From an uncultured Actinomycetes bacterium (GTDB lineage: Bacteria > Actinomycetota > Thermoleophilia > Solirubrobacterales > Thermoleophilaceae), in contig CAMLNW010000002.1 in assembly GCA_946481495.1 (NCBI GenBank), forward strand, positions 1-34,816: 34,816 nt of DNA, read 5' to 3'. Made by a program: the position numbers and the translations under genes. A model generated the notes under the pieces. That model did no database searches and was not told the DNA's origin. It saw only the letters and a list, made by a program, of their open reading frames with translations. This document shows, piece after piece, positions 1-7,837 of the stretch (its first letter is position 1; the number at the start of each line of letters is the position of its first letter).

Positions 1-1
1 C

Positions 2-277
2 CGCGGCCGGGAGGTCGTCCTCGTCGATGACGGGATCGCGACTGGCGTCACCACGATCGCCGCCGCCCGCATGCTGCGCGAGCGCGGCGCCACTCGCGTC
101 ATCACCGCCGTCCCCGTATGTCCCGCCACCGCCGTCAGCTACCTCCGAGACCAGCTCGGCGAGCTCATCTGCCTCTCCACCCCGCTCCGCTTCGGCGGCG
201 TCGGAGCCTGGTACGACGACTTCACCCAGACGACCGACGAGGAGGTCGTCGAGTTACTGCGCCCTGACCACAATTGA
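2..277 (+). CDS. Phosphoribosyltransferase, C-terminal part (5' end outside window)
   Basis: The frame is open from the window edge, so the true start lies upstream. The visible 91 residues begin with REVVLVDDGIATGVT, the PRPP-binding loop (hydrophobic strand, DD, then a Gly/Thr-rich loop) of the type I phosphoribosyltransferase fold. The rest, with CLSTPLRFGGVGAWYDDF and a TTDEEV tail, resembles the predicted phosphoribosyltransferases of COG1926 rather than a housekeeping purine or pyrimidine enzyme. Family members are expected to use PRPP, but their substrates are mostly unknown. The gene converges on the exported-protein gene ending at 349, with about 70 bp between the stop codons. The fold call is firm; the substrate cannot be told. 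Confidence 0.85.
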   Translation, partial: RGREVVLVDDGIATGVTTIAAARMLRERGATRVITAVPVCPATAVSYLRDQLGELICLSTPLRFGGVGAWYDDFTQTTDEEVVELLRPDHN

Positions 278-348
278 GACGCCCGCGCCGCGAGACCGTG
301 CCGGCGCCGCCAAGGCCACGAGAATCGTTGTCGTGCCACCCTGGCTTG

Positions 349-1125
349 TCATCGCACCGGCCGGCAGACCAACGGCCCACGCCGGCTGGACTCGCTCGTC
401 GTTCCGTCGTTGTGCTGGAAGGCCAAGCGTGCACGGTAGGCGAAATGGCCTCGCTTGGGACAACGACGGTCGAAGGTGATGTATCCCGGTGCGCGCTCGA
501 TGCCGTCGAAATCGAAGTCGAAGCTGAAAAGCGAGACCGGGACCCCCGCAACAATCATCAGCGTTTGGGGGATCTTGAAGTCGAGCCGGTAGGACCACCT
601 TCGTCCGCGCAGCCGGTGCAAGTCGATCGCGACAGGCTCCTGCACCAGCGCCGGACGGTAGAGGGTCATGAATGCCCAGACACGCCGTGCGCCGCCGTTG
701 ACGAACTCGTAGTCGGCATGGCCGAATCCGTCGACGATCGAAGCAGAGGCGCCATCGAGCGCGATGCCGTGACTAGGCCTACCCACGATCGAACCTCGAG
801 GGCAGGCGTCTACGCTCCGATAACGACTGACGACTTTCGCCGAGCAGGAGGGGAGCTCGCCTCCGCGCAGCGTGATTCCACGTGGGAGCCACAGGCTCCC
901 ACCAATCACCTGAGCCGGCTCGCTGCCATCGGGCTGGATGTGGCCGATCGAGCCGCTTAACGCGACGCTACGAGCATCGAGCTTCGTGACGTGCTTCCCG
1001 ATCTTCAGCGTGAAACTCGGCTTGAGCTCGATCGGCGGCTGCTGACCGCTGGCGGGAGCGACGACGGGAAGCGACAACGCACATGCGCACAGCCCCAACG
1101 CCGCCCTCTTACGGAGAACCCTCAT
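349..1125 (-). CDS. Exported protein of unknown function
   Basis: 258 residues. The open frame runs much further upstream, but that part lies antisense-free inside the next gene on the same strand (ending 1188), so I take the ATG at 1125. It follows a GGTGGGA ribosome-binding-like stretch and opens a good signal peptide: MRVLRKR, a hydrophobic core, then an APASG-type cleavage region near residue 27. The mature part is beta-rich and has a Cys pair context (LPSCSAK followed about 12 residues later by DACPRGSIVG). A similar cysteine layout is, from memory, common in uncharacterised exported proteins of Thermoleophilia. There are no membrane segments after the signal. It lies 62 bp downstream of the metallo-hydrolase gene and may be its last cistron. 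Function unknown. Confidence 0.75.
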   Translation of the reverse strand: MRVLRKRAALGLCACALSLPVVAPASGQQPPIELKPSFTLKIGKHVTKLDARSVALSGSIGHIQPDGSEPAQVIGGSLWLPRGITLRGGELPSCSAKVVSRYRSVDACPRGSIVGRPSHGIALDGASASIVDGFGHADYEFVNGGARRVWAFMTLYRPALVQEPVAIDLHRLRGRRWSYRLDFKIPQTLMIVAGVPVSLFSFDFDFDGIERAPGYITFDRRCPKRGHFAYRARLAFQHNDGTTSESSRRGPLVCRPVR

Positions 1126-1187
1126 TCCCACCAAAGCGAGTCTCGCACGGATGTGTGCGAGAAAACAAGTCCGACCCGCGCGGCCGG

Positions 1188-1991
1188 CTAGACCTCGACC
1201 GGCTCCGCGACGCCCGCGCCGAGCCAGCGTACGCGGTCGGCGACGCCCGCGGCGGCGAACTCGCGCTCGGCGTCTGCCCGACCCTCGCGGAAGTGCTTCC
1301 AGCCCTCGTAGTGGATTGGGAGCAGGGTCTTGAGGCCGAACTCGCTGGCGACACGAGCGGCCTCCTTGGCGTTCATCGTGTAGCGGGCGGGGCCGGAGAT
1401 CGCGAAGCGGACGCCGCCGAGGTGGATCAGGGCGGTGCCGACGTCGAAGCGCTCGTTGACCTCGGTGACGCCGCGGTAGTAGACGGTGTCGCCGGAGATC
1501 CAGAAGGCGCCGTCGCGCTGGCCCTCCCACTCGAGCATGAAGCCGATCACGTCGCCGACGAGGGGATGGCTGAGCGGCGGGCCGTGACGAGCCGGCGTCG
1601 CGGTTACCTTGATCGGCGGGCCGCCGGCGGCCTGGAGCGTGGTCGCCGCCCAGGGGTCGAGGCCGAGCGCGTTGCCGCGCAGCCGGCCGGCGCCCGAGGT
1701 CGTCGTGACCACCGTCCCCACCGACGGCAGCAGCGCCCGCCCCGCCGGATCGAGGTTGTCGGCGTGGTGGTCGTGGCTGAGCAGCACGGCGTCGATCCGC
1801 CCCAGCGCATCCGGCGCGATCGCCGGCGCGTCGAGCTTCTCCGACCCCGTTCCGAGCCCGAAGCTGTACTTGCCGCCGGGCGGGTCGAAGACGGGGTCGG
1901 TCAGCAACCGCAGCCCGCCGACCTCGATCAGCGCGGTCGGGCCGCCGATGTACGTGATCTGGATCTGGCTGCTGCCGGGGACGTCGCTCAC
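1188..1991 (-). CDS. Metallo-beta-lactamase-fold hydrolase (UlaG/COG2220-like)
   Basis: 267 residues. The GTG start at 1991 overlaps the stop of the MMPL gene (GTGA), which implies translational coupling; the longer in-frame extension would run deep into that gene. The N-terminus has the strand-turn pattern of the fold (ITYIGGPTALIEVGGLRLLTDP), followed by the metal-binding SHDHHADNLD motif near residue 90, in place of the more usual HxHxDH. Further ligand candidates are ARHGPP, SGDTVYY (Asp) and LPIHYEGW near the end. These match cytoplasmic Zn/Mn hydrolases related to UlaG lactonase and N-acyl-phosphatidylethanolamine phospholipase D-like enzymes. No signal peptide is present. The substrate is unknown; coupling to a lipid or drug exporter of the MMPL class hints at a shared envelope role. 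Confidence 0.85.
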   Translation of the reverse strand: MSDVPGSSQIQITYIGGPTALIEVGGLRLLTDPVFDPPGGKYSFGLGTGSEKLDAPAIAPDALGRIDAVLLSHDHHADNLDPAGRALLPSVGTVVTTTSGAGRLRGNALGLDPWAATTLQAAGGPPIKVTATPARHGPPLSHPLVGDVIGFMLEWEGQRDGAFWISGDTVYYRGVTEVNERFDVGTALIHLGGVRFAISGPARYTMNAKEAARVASEFGLKTLLPIHYEGWKHFREGRADAEREFAAAGVADRVRWLGAGVAEPVEV

Positions 1992-4162
1992 GCGACTGAC
2001 GCTACCTCGGGCTCCTCCTTGCCGTCCAGCCCCTGGACCAGATGGCCCTCGAGCGAGACGTTCGGCAGGATCCGGTCGAGCCAGCCCGGCAGCCACCAGG
2101 CCTTGTCGCCGAGCAGCGTCACCACCGCGGGCGCGATCACCAGACGGACGATCAGCACGTCGATCAGGATCGCCGCGCCGAGCCCAAGCCCCATCATCTT
2201 CCCGATCACGTCCGGCTGGCTGACGAAGGCGAGGAAGACCGCGGCCATGATCAGGCCGGCGAACAGGATCACCTTGCCGATCCGTCCCATTCCGTGGATC
2301 ACGCTGGCGCGCGGCGCGTCGCCCTCGTTGTAGGCCTCGTGGATCCGCGAGAGCAGGAAGACGTTGTAGTCCATGCTTAGCCCGAAGAGGATCGCGAACA
2401 TCATCACCGGGATGAACGAGACGATCGGGACGCCGCTGTCGACGCCGAGCAGGCTGGCGCCCATCCCCTCCTGGAAGACGGCGGTGACTACGCCGTAGGC
2501 GGCGACGATCGACAGCAGGTTGAAGGCGGCCGAGGCGAGCGGGACCCAGATCGACCGGAACGCCACGATCAGCAGCAGCACCGACAGGCCGATCACGACG
2601 GCGATGAACAGCGGCAGCCGCGAGGCGACCTTGTCCGAGAGGTCGTCGAAGGTGGCGGTGTTGCCGCCGACGTAGACCTTCAGCGGCGTGCCGGCGACGG
2701 CCGCCGGGATCGTGTCGGAACGCAGCCGCTCGAGCAGGTCGCTGGTCTTCGCGTCCTGGGGCGCTGTGGTCGGGATCGCGAAGATCGTCGCCATCTCGCC
2801 GTCGTCGCTCGGTGCCGGCGGCGCGACGCTCTCTATCCCCGGCGTCTCGCGCAAGGCATCGGCAAGCTCGTCGAGCTGACGCTCGACGTCCGGATCGGAC
2901 TTCGGCGTGTCGACCGCGAGCAAGAACGGGCCGTTCGAGCCGGCGCCGAACGCCTCGTTCTGGAGGTCGTAGGCGATCCGCTGCGTCTTACCCTCCGGCT
3001 GGTTGCCGTCGTCGGGCTGGCCGAGGCGCAGCTGGGTGACCGGGAAGGCGAGTACGAGCAGCAGCGCGACGGCGGCGCCGATCGCGACCCACGGCCGGCC
3101 GCTGACGATCTCGCCCCAGCGCGAGAAGAAGGGCGAAGGCAGCACGTGCTCGGGCTTCCTCGGCTTCAGCCAGCGGGCAAGCGCCCCCATCATGATCGGC
3201 AGGATCGTCAGCGCCGAGACCACGACGGCCCCGACCGCGAGCGCGGCGCCGATCCCCAGCTTGCCGATGAACGGGATGCCGACGACCAGCAGGCCGGCGA
3301 TCGCGACCATCACGATCAGGCCGGCCGCGACGACCGAGGCCCCGGAGGTGGCGGCCGCCTTCGCGGACGCGTCGCGCGTGCTGTCGCCGGCGGCGACCTG
3401 CTCGCGGTAGCGGCCGATGATCAACAGCGCGTAGTCGATGCCGGCGCCGAGGCCGAGCATCATCGCGATCACCGGCGCGAACTCCGGCAGGCCGAGCGGC
3501 TTGGCGAGCGCGGCGAGCAGCATCTGGCCGGTCATCACGCCGATCAGTGCGCCGACGAGCGTCGCGAACATCGCGGAGAGCGAGCGGAACAGCAGTGTCA
3601 GCAGGACGATCGCGATCAGCACGCCGATCAGCTCGCCGACCGGCGCCTCCTGCTCCGAGGCGACGTCGACGACGACGCCGCGCATCGAGACGTCGACACC
3701 GGCGGACTCCGCCGTGCGGGCGGCGTCCTCGAGCGCCTCGCCGTCCTCGCGCTCGATGTCGTCGGGCTCGACGTCGTAGCGGACGTCGACGGCGGCGATC
3801 CGCCCATCGTCGGACATCGCCGCGCCCTTGGCGAACGGGTCGCCGAACTGCTCCACGCCGGGCAGATCGCGGACCTTCGCGACCGCTCCCTCGATCGCCG
3901 CGCGCCGCTCCGGCTCGTCGAGCGTGCCGCTCTCGACGCTGAAGACGACTGTCGAGTCGGCACCGGCAAACGCCGGGCTGTGGTCGCGGAAGAGGTCGAG
4001 CGCCTGCTGCGACTCGGTTCCCGGGACGTTGAAGTCGTCGGCGGCCTCACCGCCCGCGCCAGCCGCGGCGCCGAGCAGAACGATCGCGAGCACGGCGACG
4101 ACCGCGCTGCGCTTCCAGTGGTGGGTGATCGTGCGCGCCAGGCGCGCGAGCAGAAGAGACAT
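1988..4162 (-). CDS. MMPL/RND-family membrane transporter
   Basis: 724 residues, usual for an actinobacterial MMPL protein. The ATG at 4162 is chosen because it places a short basic N-terminus directly before transmembrane segment 1 (about residues 19-37); the upstream 44-codon extension has no family character. Architecture: TM1, a first periplasmic/extracellular domain (about 40-175), a bundle of TM segments (about 176-390), a second soluble domain, then a second bundle. The proton-relay Asp-Tyr pairs are visible in GAGIDYALLIIGRY (Asp243-Tyr244) and in FGLSMDYNVFLLSRIHE near residue 600. Relatives export lipids, siderophores or drugs using the proton gradient. The gene is divergent from the AI-2E-type permease (101-bp gap) and its stop overlaps the hydrolase start. 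Cargo cannot be deduced. Confidence 0.93.
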   Translation of the reverse strand: MSLLLARLARTITHHWKRSAVVAVLAIVLLGAAAGAGGEAADDFNVPGTESQQALDLFRDHSPAFAGADSTVVFSVESGTLDEPERRAAIEGAVAKVRDLPGVEQFGDPFAKGAAMSDDGRIAAVDVRYDVEPDDIEREDGEALEDAARTAESAGVDVSMRGVVVDVASEQEAPVGELIGVLIAIVLLTLLFRSLSAMFATLVGALIGVMTGQMLLAALAKPLGLPEFAPVIAMMLGLGAGIDYALLIIGRYREQVAAGDSTRDASAKAAATSGASVVAAGLIVMVAIAGLLVVGIPFIGKLGIGAALAVGAVVVSALTILPIMMGALARWLKPRKPEHVLPSPFFSRWGEIVSGRPWVAIGAAVALLLVLAFPVTQLRLGQPDDGNQPEGKTQRIAYDLQNEAFGAGSNGPFLLAVDTPKSDPDVERQLDELADALRETPGIESVAPPAPSDDGEMATIFAIPTTAPQDAKTSDLLERLRSDTIPAAVAGTPLKVYVGGNTATFDDLSDKVASRLPLFIAVVIGLSVLLLIVAFRSIWVPLASAAFNLLSIVAAYGVVTAVFQEGMGASLLGVDSGVPIVSFIPVMMFAILFGLSMDYNVFLLSRIHEAYNEGDAPRASVIHGMGRIGKVILFAGLIMAAVFLAFVSQPDVIGKMMGLGLGAAILIDVLIVRLVIAPAVVTLLGDKAWWLPGWLDRILPNVSLEGHLVQGLDGKEEPEVASVA

Positions 4163-4211
4163 GGACCTCGCGAGGATCGGGGAGGAGGCAGCGGACGAAA
4201 CTAGCAGGGGC

Positions 4212-4231
4212 GCTCGCGCAGGCTCGCGCAG
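4212..4231. repeat. Tandem 10-bp direct repeat in divergent promoter region
   Basis: Two adjacent perfect copies of GCTCGCGCAG (4212-4221 and 4222-4231) lie between the divergent MMPL and AI-2E starts. The period of about one helical turn would suit a protein binding cooperatively on one DNA face. In GC-rich DNA this could be chance. Confidence 0.45.
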
Positions 4232-4263
4232 GATTGGCCGCGCGCGCGTGGTACTAGCTCTGG

Positions 4264-5331
4264 ATGGAGTCGACGGCAGCCGGCAGGCCGACACGACGGC
4301 GGATCGACGTCAGCCCGACGGCGCGAACCGTGCTGACCGTCGCGGCGATCGTCGGGATCATCTACGTCGCCTTCCTGCTGCGCCACGTGCTGCTGTTGGC
4401 GATCCTGGCCGTCTTCGTCGCGGTCGCGCTGAGCGCGCCGGTCAACCTGCTCGAGCAGCGGCTACGGCTGCCGCGCGCGCTCGCGATCCTCGCTGTCTAC
4501 GCGGTCGTCGCCGGCGTGCTCGTGCTGATCGGCCTACTGCTGCTCCCGCCGCTGATCGACGAGTTCACATCCTTCCTGCGCGCCGTCCCCGGCTACGTGC
4601 GCCGGCTCCAGGAGTCCGGTCTGATCGAGCGCTGGGACGACGAGTACGGCTTCATCTCGCAGCTCGAGGGCGAGGCCAAGCACCTGCCGTCGATCGTCGG
4701 CGGCGCGCTGTCGGAGCTCGAGACGCTGACCGTCGCGGCGATCGAGCGCGTCGTCGAGCTGATCGCGATCCTCGCCGTCGCCTTCCTGCTGCTGCTCGAC
4801 GCGCCGCGACTGCTCGGGTTCGTCTTCCGCGAGGTGGCGCCCGACGAGCAGGCGGCGCGGCGGATCGCGCGCGAGACCTCGTCGGCAGTCGGCGGCTACG
4901 TCGCCGGCGTGTTCGCGGTCGCGGCGCTCGCCGGAATCGTCTCGTTCGTCGTGATGACGATCCTCGGCATCCCCTACGCCGTCCCGCTCGCCGTCCAGAT
5001 GGCCTTCTTCGCGATCCTGCCGCTCGTCGGCTCGACGATCGGCGCGTTCGTGATCGGCATCGTCGCCGCCTTCCAGGGCGTCGAGATAGTCGTGATCTGG
5101 GGCGTCTTCTGGATCCTCTACCAGCAGACCGAGACCCACGTCCTCGGCCCGCTCGTCTACCGCAAGGCCGTCGACATGAGCCCCGCGCTGGTCATCCTCT
5201 CCGTGATGGCCGGCGCCACCCTGCTCGGCGTCCTCGGCGCCCTGCTCGCCATCCCCGCCGCCGCCACGATCCAGATCCTGATCCGCGAGTGGTGGCGCGC
5301 GCGCAAGCCCGTCGAGCCAGCTTTGCGCTGA
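4264..5331 (+). CDS. AI-2E family transporter (PF01594-type permease)
   Basis: 355 residues, family-typical length. After a basic N-terminus come paired hydrophobic segments (about 20-65 and 72-98), a hydrophilic segment with PGYVRRLQESG (about 110-160), then four or five further membrane segments. These include the conserved ILPLVGSTIGA and VLGPLVYRKAVDMSPALVILSVMAGATLLGVLGALLAIP, shown here only by their ends ILPLVG and LLAIP. The latter block is the family signature. Members include TqsA, described as an autoinducer-2 exporter, and Na+/H+ antiporters, so the substrate is open. The ATG at 4264 has no good Shine-Dalgarno sequence; TACTAG sits 6 nt upstream and could be a weak -10 for a leaderless message. 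Divergent from the MMPL gene. Confidence 0.9.
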   Translation: MESTAAGRPTRRRIDVSPTARTVLTVAAIVGIIYVAFLLRHVLLLAILAVFVAVALSAPVNLLEQRLRLPRALAILAVYAVVAGVLVLIGLLLLPPLIDEFTSFLRAVPGYVRRLQESGLIERWDDEYGFISQLEGEAKHLPSIVGGALSELETLTVAAIERVVELIAILAVAFLLLLDAPRLLGFVFREVAPDEQAARRIARETSSAVGGYVAGVFAVAALAGIVSFVVMTILGIPYAVPLAVQMAFFAILPLVGSTIGAFVIGIVAAFQGVEIVVIWGVFWILYQQTETHVLGPLVYRKAVDMSPALVILSVMAGATLLGVLGALLAIPAAATIQILIREWWRARKPVEPALR

Positions 5332-5404
5332 CTCGGAGCCGGATGACTCCGCAGTTACGCGCACCGGCGAAGCAGGCCCGAAGAAACTGGGCAGCGAGTA
5401 AGGG

Positions 5405-6175
5405 ATGGAGGCGTCGCGACCAGCCACATCCGTGCGCTCTCGCACTGGATCGAGTGCCGCCCTGGCGATCGTCGTGGGGCTGTTGGCCCTGCCCGCGGGG
5501 GCGGCGGCCGGACCGGTCGAGGAGATCGCGCAGCGGGTCGCCGAGCCCGTCGGCCAGTCGGTTGATCGGGCTGACGCCACCCTCCCTGCCGTCCGCCAGA
5601 CGGTAGAGCGGTCGACGGCTCGAGTCAGGCCGACCGTCGCGGCGATCGCGAGCGGCGAGCCGGTCCGATCGACGCTGCGGTCGGCGACGACATCCGTCAG
5701 CCAGGCAGCGCGACCGGCCGCGACAATTGGACAGCTGGCGGCCGGCGTTCCAAGCAGCTCGTCGCCAAGTAGACATGCCGTAGGCCACCCGGGCGTTGGC
5801 GGCATCGACCGCCACGCCAGCCATCGCTCCGGCAGCGCACGAGGCGGGACCGTGCAGCCGGCGACCCACGCCGGGTCTCTGCCGCGGGTGGCGCCCACCG
5901 ACACGATCGCCACAGCCGCCGAGCAGGCCCGCTCCGACGCGTCCTCAACCTCCGCGTCGGGCGACGGTGGCCTCGACATCGGGCAGCCGCCGTTCGGATT
6001 CGACGGCGGCGGCAACGCGCTCGGCGGACCGGCCGGCATCGCGCTGCTGGCGCTGCTCGGACTGATCGCGGCGATGCTCACACTGATCCCCCGCTTCTCC
6101 ACACGCTTGCTCCACATGTCGCCGGCCCGCTGGGGGCTGGTGGCGTTCCTCGTTCCGATCGAACGGCCCGGCTAA
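5405..6175 (+). CDS. Exported, C-terminally membrane-anchored protein of unknown function
   Basis: 256 residues, not recognised as a named family. An N-terminal signal-like segment (about residues 17-36, ending PAGAAAGP) is followed by a Ser/Ala/Arg-rich, low-complexity middle. A short Gly-rich linker (DIGQPPFGFDGGGNALGG) leads into a hydrophobic segment (GIALLALLGLIAAMLTLIP, about 213-231), then a basic stretch RFSTRLL. The layout resembles an exported protein tethered by a C-terminal helix, with its final residues on the inside. The 73-bp gap from the AI-2E gene and 54-bp gap to the LPLTG protein allow co-transcription with the latter. The ATG at 5405 is the first start before the signal segment; its ribosome site (GTAAGGG directly adjacent) is poor, so the start is uncertain. 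Confidence 0.7.
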   Translation: MEASRPATSVRSRTGSSAALAIVVGLLALPAGAAAGPVEEIAQRVAEPVGQSVDRADATLPAVRQTVERSTARVRPTVAAIASGEPVRSTLRSATTSVSQAARPAATIGQLAAGVPSSSSPSRHAVGHPGVGGIDRHASHRSGSARGGTVQPATHAGSLPRVAPTDTIATAAEQARSDASSTSASGDGGLDIGQPPFGFDGGGNALGGPAGIALLALLGLIAAMLTLIPRFSTRLLHMSPARWGLVAFLVPIERPG

Positions 6176-6229
6176 CTCGGCCGACTGTCTGTCTGCAGTT
6201 CGACCGACACCGATTGGAAGGAGCACACC

Positions 6230-7120
6230 ATGAGACGCAGCGCAATCGCGCTGGGTGCGAGCGTGCTCGCACTAGCGCTCCAAGCAACGCCCGCGGCCGC
6301 CCAGACGGGTGACCCCGGGCATCAGATAGGGGACTCGACCGGAGCCGCCCAAGTAGGCACCGCCCAGGTCGACGCCCCGGTAAGGGTTCTAAGCGACGGC
6401 GACAACGCCGAGCCGGCGGGCGTCACGGCGGCGCCGCAGGACAGCGGCGACTCGACCGCCAGCGGTCAGGTCAGCGCAGCCGATGTGGACGCACCGGTCC
6501 GTGTCCTGAGCGACGGCGAGAACACAACCGACGGGAACGGCTCGTCGTCGGCCACCACACAGGACGCGTCGGACTCGACGGGTGCTGCCCAGGCGGGTCC
6601 CGTGAACGCCGACGCCCCGGTAAGGGTTCTAAGCGACGGCGACAACGCCGGCGGTGAGACGAGTCAGCCGGCGACCGGAGGAACAGGACAGACCGCCGAC
6701 GACACCAACGGCGGCGCACAGGTCGAGCCGGCGAACGTGTCGGCGCCGATCCGCGTGCTGAGCGACGGGGACGACGGCGTGACCGCCACCACGGCGGACA
6801 CCCCGCCGAGCGATCCGTCCACGGGCGACGACGGTGGGGCCGGTGACACCGTCCCGGCCGTTGGCGGAGCTCCGGGCGACACGACACCGGCGGTTGACGA
6901 GCTGCCGGCACTGGACCCGGTCACCGACGCCGAGCCCGGCGGTGACGGCGGCACGCTCCCCGACAGCGACGAGTTGCTGCCGGTGAGCGACGTGGCCGGC
7001 GACAGCACCGAGGGCGAGCTGCCACTCACCGGACTGACGGTCGCCAGCCTGGTGCTCACCGGGATAGCGCTGTTGACCGGAGGCAGCGGCGCGCTGCACT
7101 GCATGCCAAGCAGGCACTGA
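6230..7120 (+). CDS. Four-repeat surface protein with LPLTG sortase signal
   Basis: 296 residues. A strong GGAAGGAG ribosome site precedes the ATG, and a signal peptide (about 1-24, ending AAAQ) follows. Four repeats of about 40 residues, near 34-60, 73-98, 114-140 and 158-182, each end in (V/S)DAPVRVLSDGDN or a close variant. An acidic Asp/Gly/Thr/Pro-rich spacer (about 185-262) leads to LPLTG at 264-268, a hydrophobic stretch (LTVASLVLTGIALL) and the short basic tail MPSRH. That is the order of a sortase cell-wall sorting signal. The repeat recalls the short hydrophobic-plus-Asn units of chaplin-like proteins, but lacks their cysteines, so any kinship is speculative. Expected location is the cell wall. 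No sortase gene lies in the window. Confidence 0.85.
   Translation: MRRSAIALGASVLALALQATPAAAQTGDPGHQIGDSTGAAQVGTAQVDAPVRVLSDGDNAEPAGVTAAPQDSGDSTASGQVSAADVDAPVRVLSDGENTTDGNGSSSATTQDASDSTGAAQAGPVNADAPVRVLSDGDNAGGETSQPATGGTGQTADDTNGGAQVEPANVSAPIRVLSDGDDGVTATTADTPPSDPSTGDDGGAGDTVPAVGGAPGDTTPAVDELPALDPVTDAEPGGDGGTLPDSDELLPVSDVAGDSTEGELPLTGLTVASLVLTGIALLTGGSGALHCMPSRH
6371..6650 (+). repeat. Two identical 40-nt copies within the surface-protein repeats
   Basis: Bases 6371-6410 and 6611-6650 are identical over 40 nt, including synonymous positions, and are exactly 240 nt (80 codons) apart. They encode the core of repeats 1 and 3. Repeats 2 and 4 encode nearly the same residues with different codons. 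Recent duplication or gene conversion between alternate repeats explains this best. Confidence 0.9.
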
Positions 7121-7130
7121 CGAGCAGAAC

Positions 7131-7159
7131 GGCCGCCGGCGACCCAGCCGCCGGCGGCC
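7131..7159 (+). terminator. Strong GC hairpin after the surface-protein gene
   Basis: A perfect 10-bp inverted repeat, GGCCGCCGGC (7131-7140) and GCCGGCGGCC (7150-7159) with a 9-nt loop, begins 11 nt after the stop codon at 7120. There is no T-run, as is common for hairpin terminators in GC-rich actinobacteria. Its position fits a transcription terminator or 3' stabiliser. Confidence 0.7.
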
Positions 7160-7234
7160 GCGCTTGCCCCGAGCGCGCTAGCCGATGCAAACCTGGCACA
7201 AAGCCGTCACGCCACCAGATCCTGCTGTGGGTAA

Positions 7235-7435
7235 CGCCGCCGTAGCTTCGGCGGCTTGGGCCACAAGCGGGACATCAAGCAGTTCAAGCAGGCATGTAGA
7301 GAGGCCCGAGTCGTCGATGACCTGATCTACAGGGCCAGCAAGGACTTTCATGCCGCCAAGCGCCGCGGCGAGGTGACGCAGCATATGAGCTACGGTGATC
7401 TTGTGACCTGGCTGAGAGAATGGAGGCGGAGTTGA
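7235..7435 (+). pseudogene. Orphan C-terminal fragment resembling a polymorphic-toxin tail
   Basis: An open frame follows a TAA at 7232-7234 and runs to TGA at 7433-7435. It has no ATG; TTG at 7256 is the only plausible early start, with no ribosome site. The peptide is protein-like: FGGLGHKRDIKQFKQACRE, then VDDLIYRASKDFHAAKRRGE, then MSYGDLVTWLREW. I recall similar GxHKxDIxxF...SYxELxxW endings from C-terminal domains of Rhs-type and secreted polymorphic toxins, but cannot name a family. The stop overlaps the next gene's start by 16 nt, as toxin and immunity genes often do. Without delivery domains or a start it is most likely the stranded 3' end of a larger gene. The lower GC content around it supports transfer. 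Function inferred, not shown. Confidence 0.5.
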
Positions 7436-7833
7436 TTCAGGCGACAGTCGATCCCAACAAGGAACTTGTCGACGTGCTCACGCGCTTTCGCGGCCTCATC
7501 GAGGATGCACACGACGCATATCCGGATGTACTGCATCTAGAGGTCCGCGACGATATGGGTGGGCTTTGGCTGTTCGCGACCCAGGACGCGACATGGTCGC
7601 CACGCGATCCATCCGCCTTCGCAGGCTTAGCGGTAGTTGGCGCGTCAGTGGACGTTCGCACCGGCACGTTGACGTGTGAGCTCTCCAACGGATCTCTGTT
7701 CACCGTCCTCCCCGCAGCGCAGGAGGCGCCCGACGACCCGCCAAATTGGGAGCTCTTCACACCCGATGGCCAGATGCTCGACTACGGCCCGGGCCTGCGC
7801 TGGCGTCTCGTCGACGCAAGCGGACTCGACTAG
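7420..7833 (+). CDS. Small soluble protein, possible immunity protein
   Basis: 137 residues, acidic, with no signal or membrane segment. The ATG at 7420 lies inside the end of the toxin-like fragment (16-nt overlap) and is the first start in the frame. The N-terminal third is helical and acidic (LVDVLTRFRGLIEDAHDAYP); the remainder is beta-rich with WLFATQDATW, LTCELSNGSLFTVLP and a closing NWELFTPDGQ...GPGLRWRL. The latter part resembles small immunity-like proteins that end with a W-E-L...G...W pattern, though I cannot assign a numbered family. Codon use is less GC-biased than in neighbours (many A/T third positions), consistent with acquisition. It converges on the sigma-factor gene with 4 bp between stop codons. 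Confidence 0.65.
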   Translation: MEAELIQATVDPNKELVDVLTRFRGLIEDAHDAYPDVLHLEVRDDMGGLWLFATQDATWSPRDPSAFAGLAVVGASVDVRTGTLTCELSNGSLFTVLPAAQEAPDDPPNWELFTPDGQMLDYGPGLRWRLVDASGLD

Positions 7834-7837
7834 ACGC

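Noticed and set aside
1188..1991. The SHDHHADNLD motif as an unusual loss of the HxHxDH metal site
   Set aside because: I recall related actinobacterial COG2220 hydrolases with the same motif, so it is probably normal for the subfamily.
5334..5351. CGGAG/CTCCG hairpin after the AI-2E gene
   Set aside because: The stem is only 5 bp with an 8-nt loop and has no T-run, so it is too weak to call a terminator in such GC-rich DNA.
7186..7323. A 45-codon plus-strand open frame starting at ATG 7186
   Set aside because: Its translation is low-complexity (AAVASAAWATSGTSSSSS) and it overlaps the protein-like toxin-tail frame, which has much better amino-acid composition.
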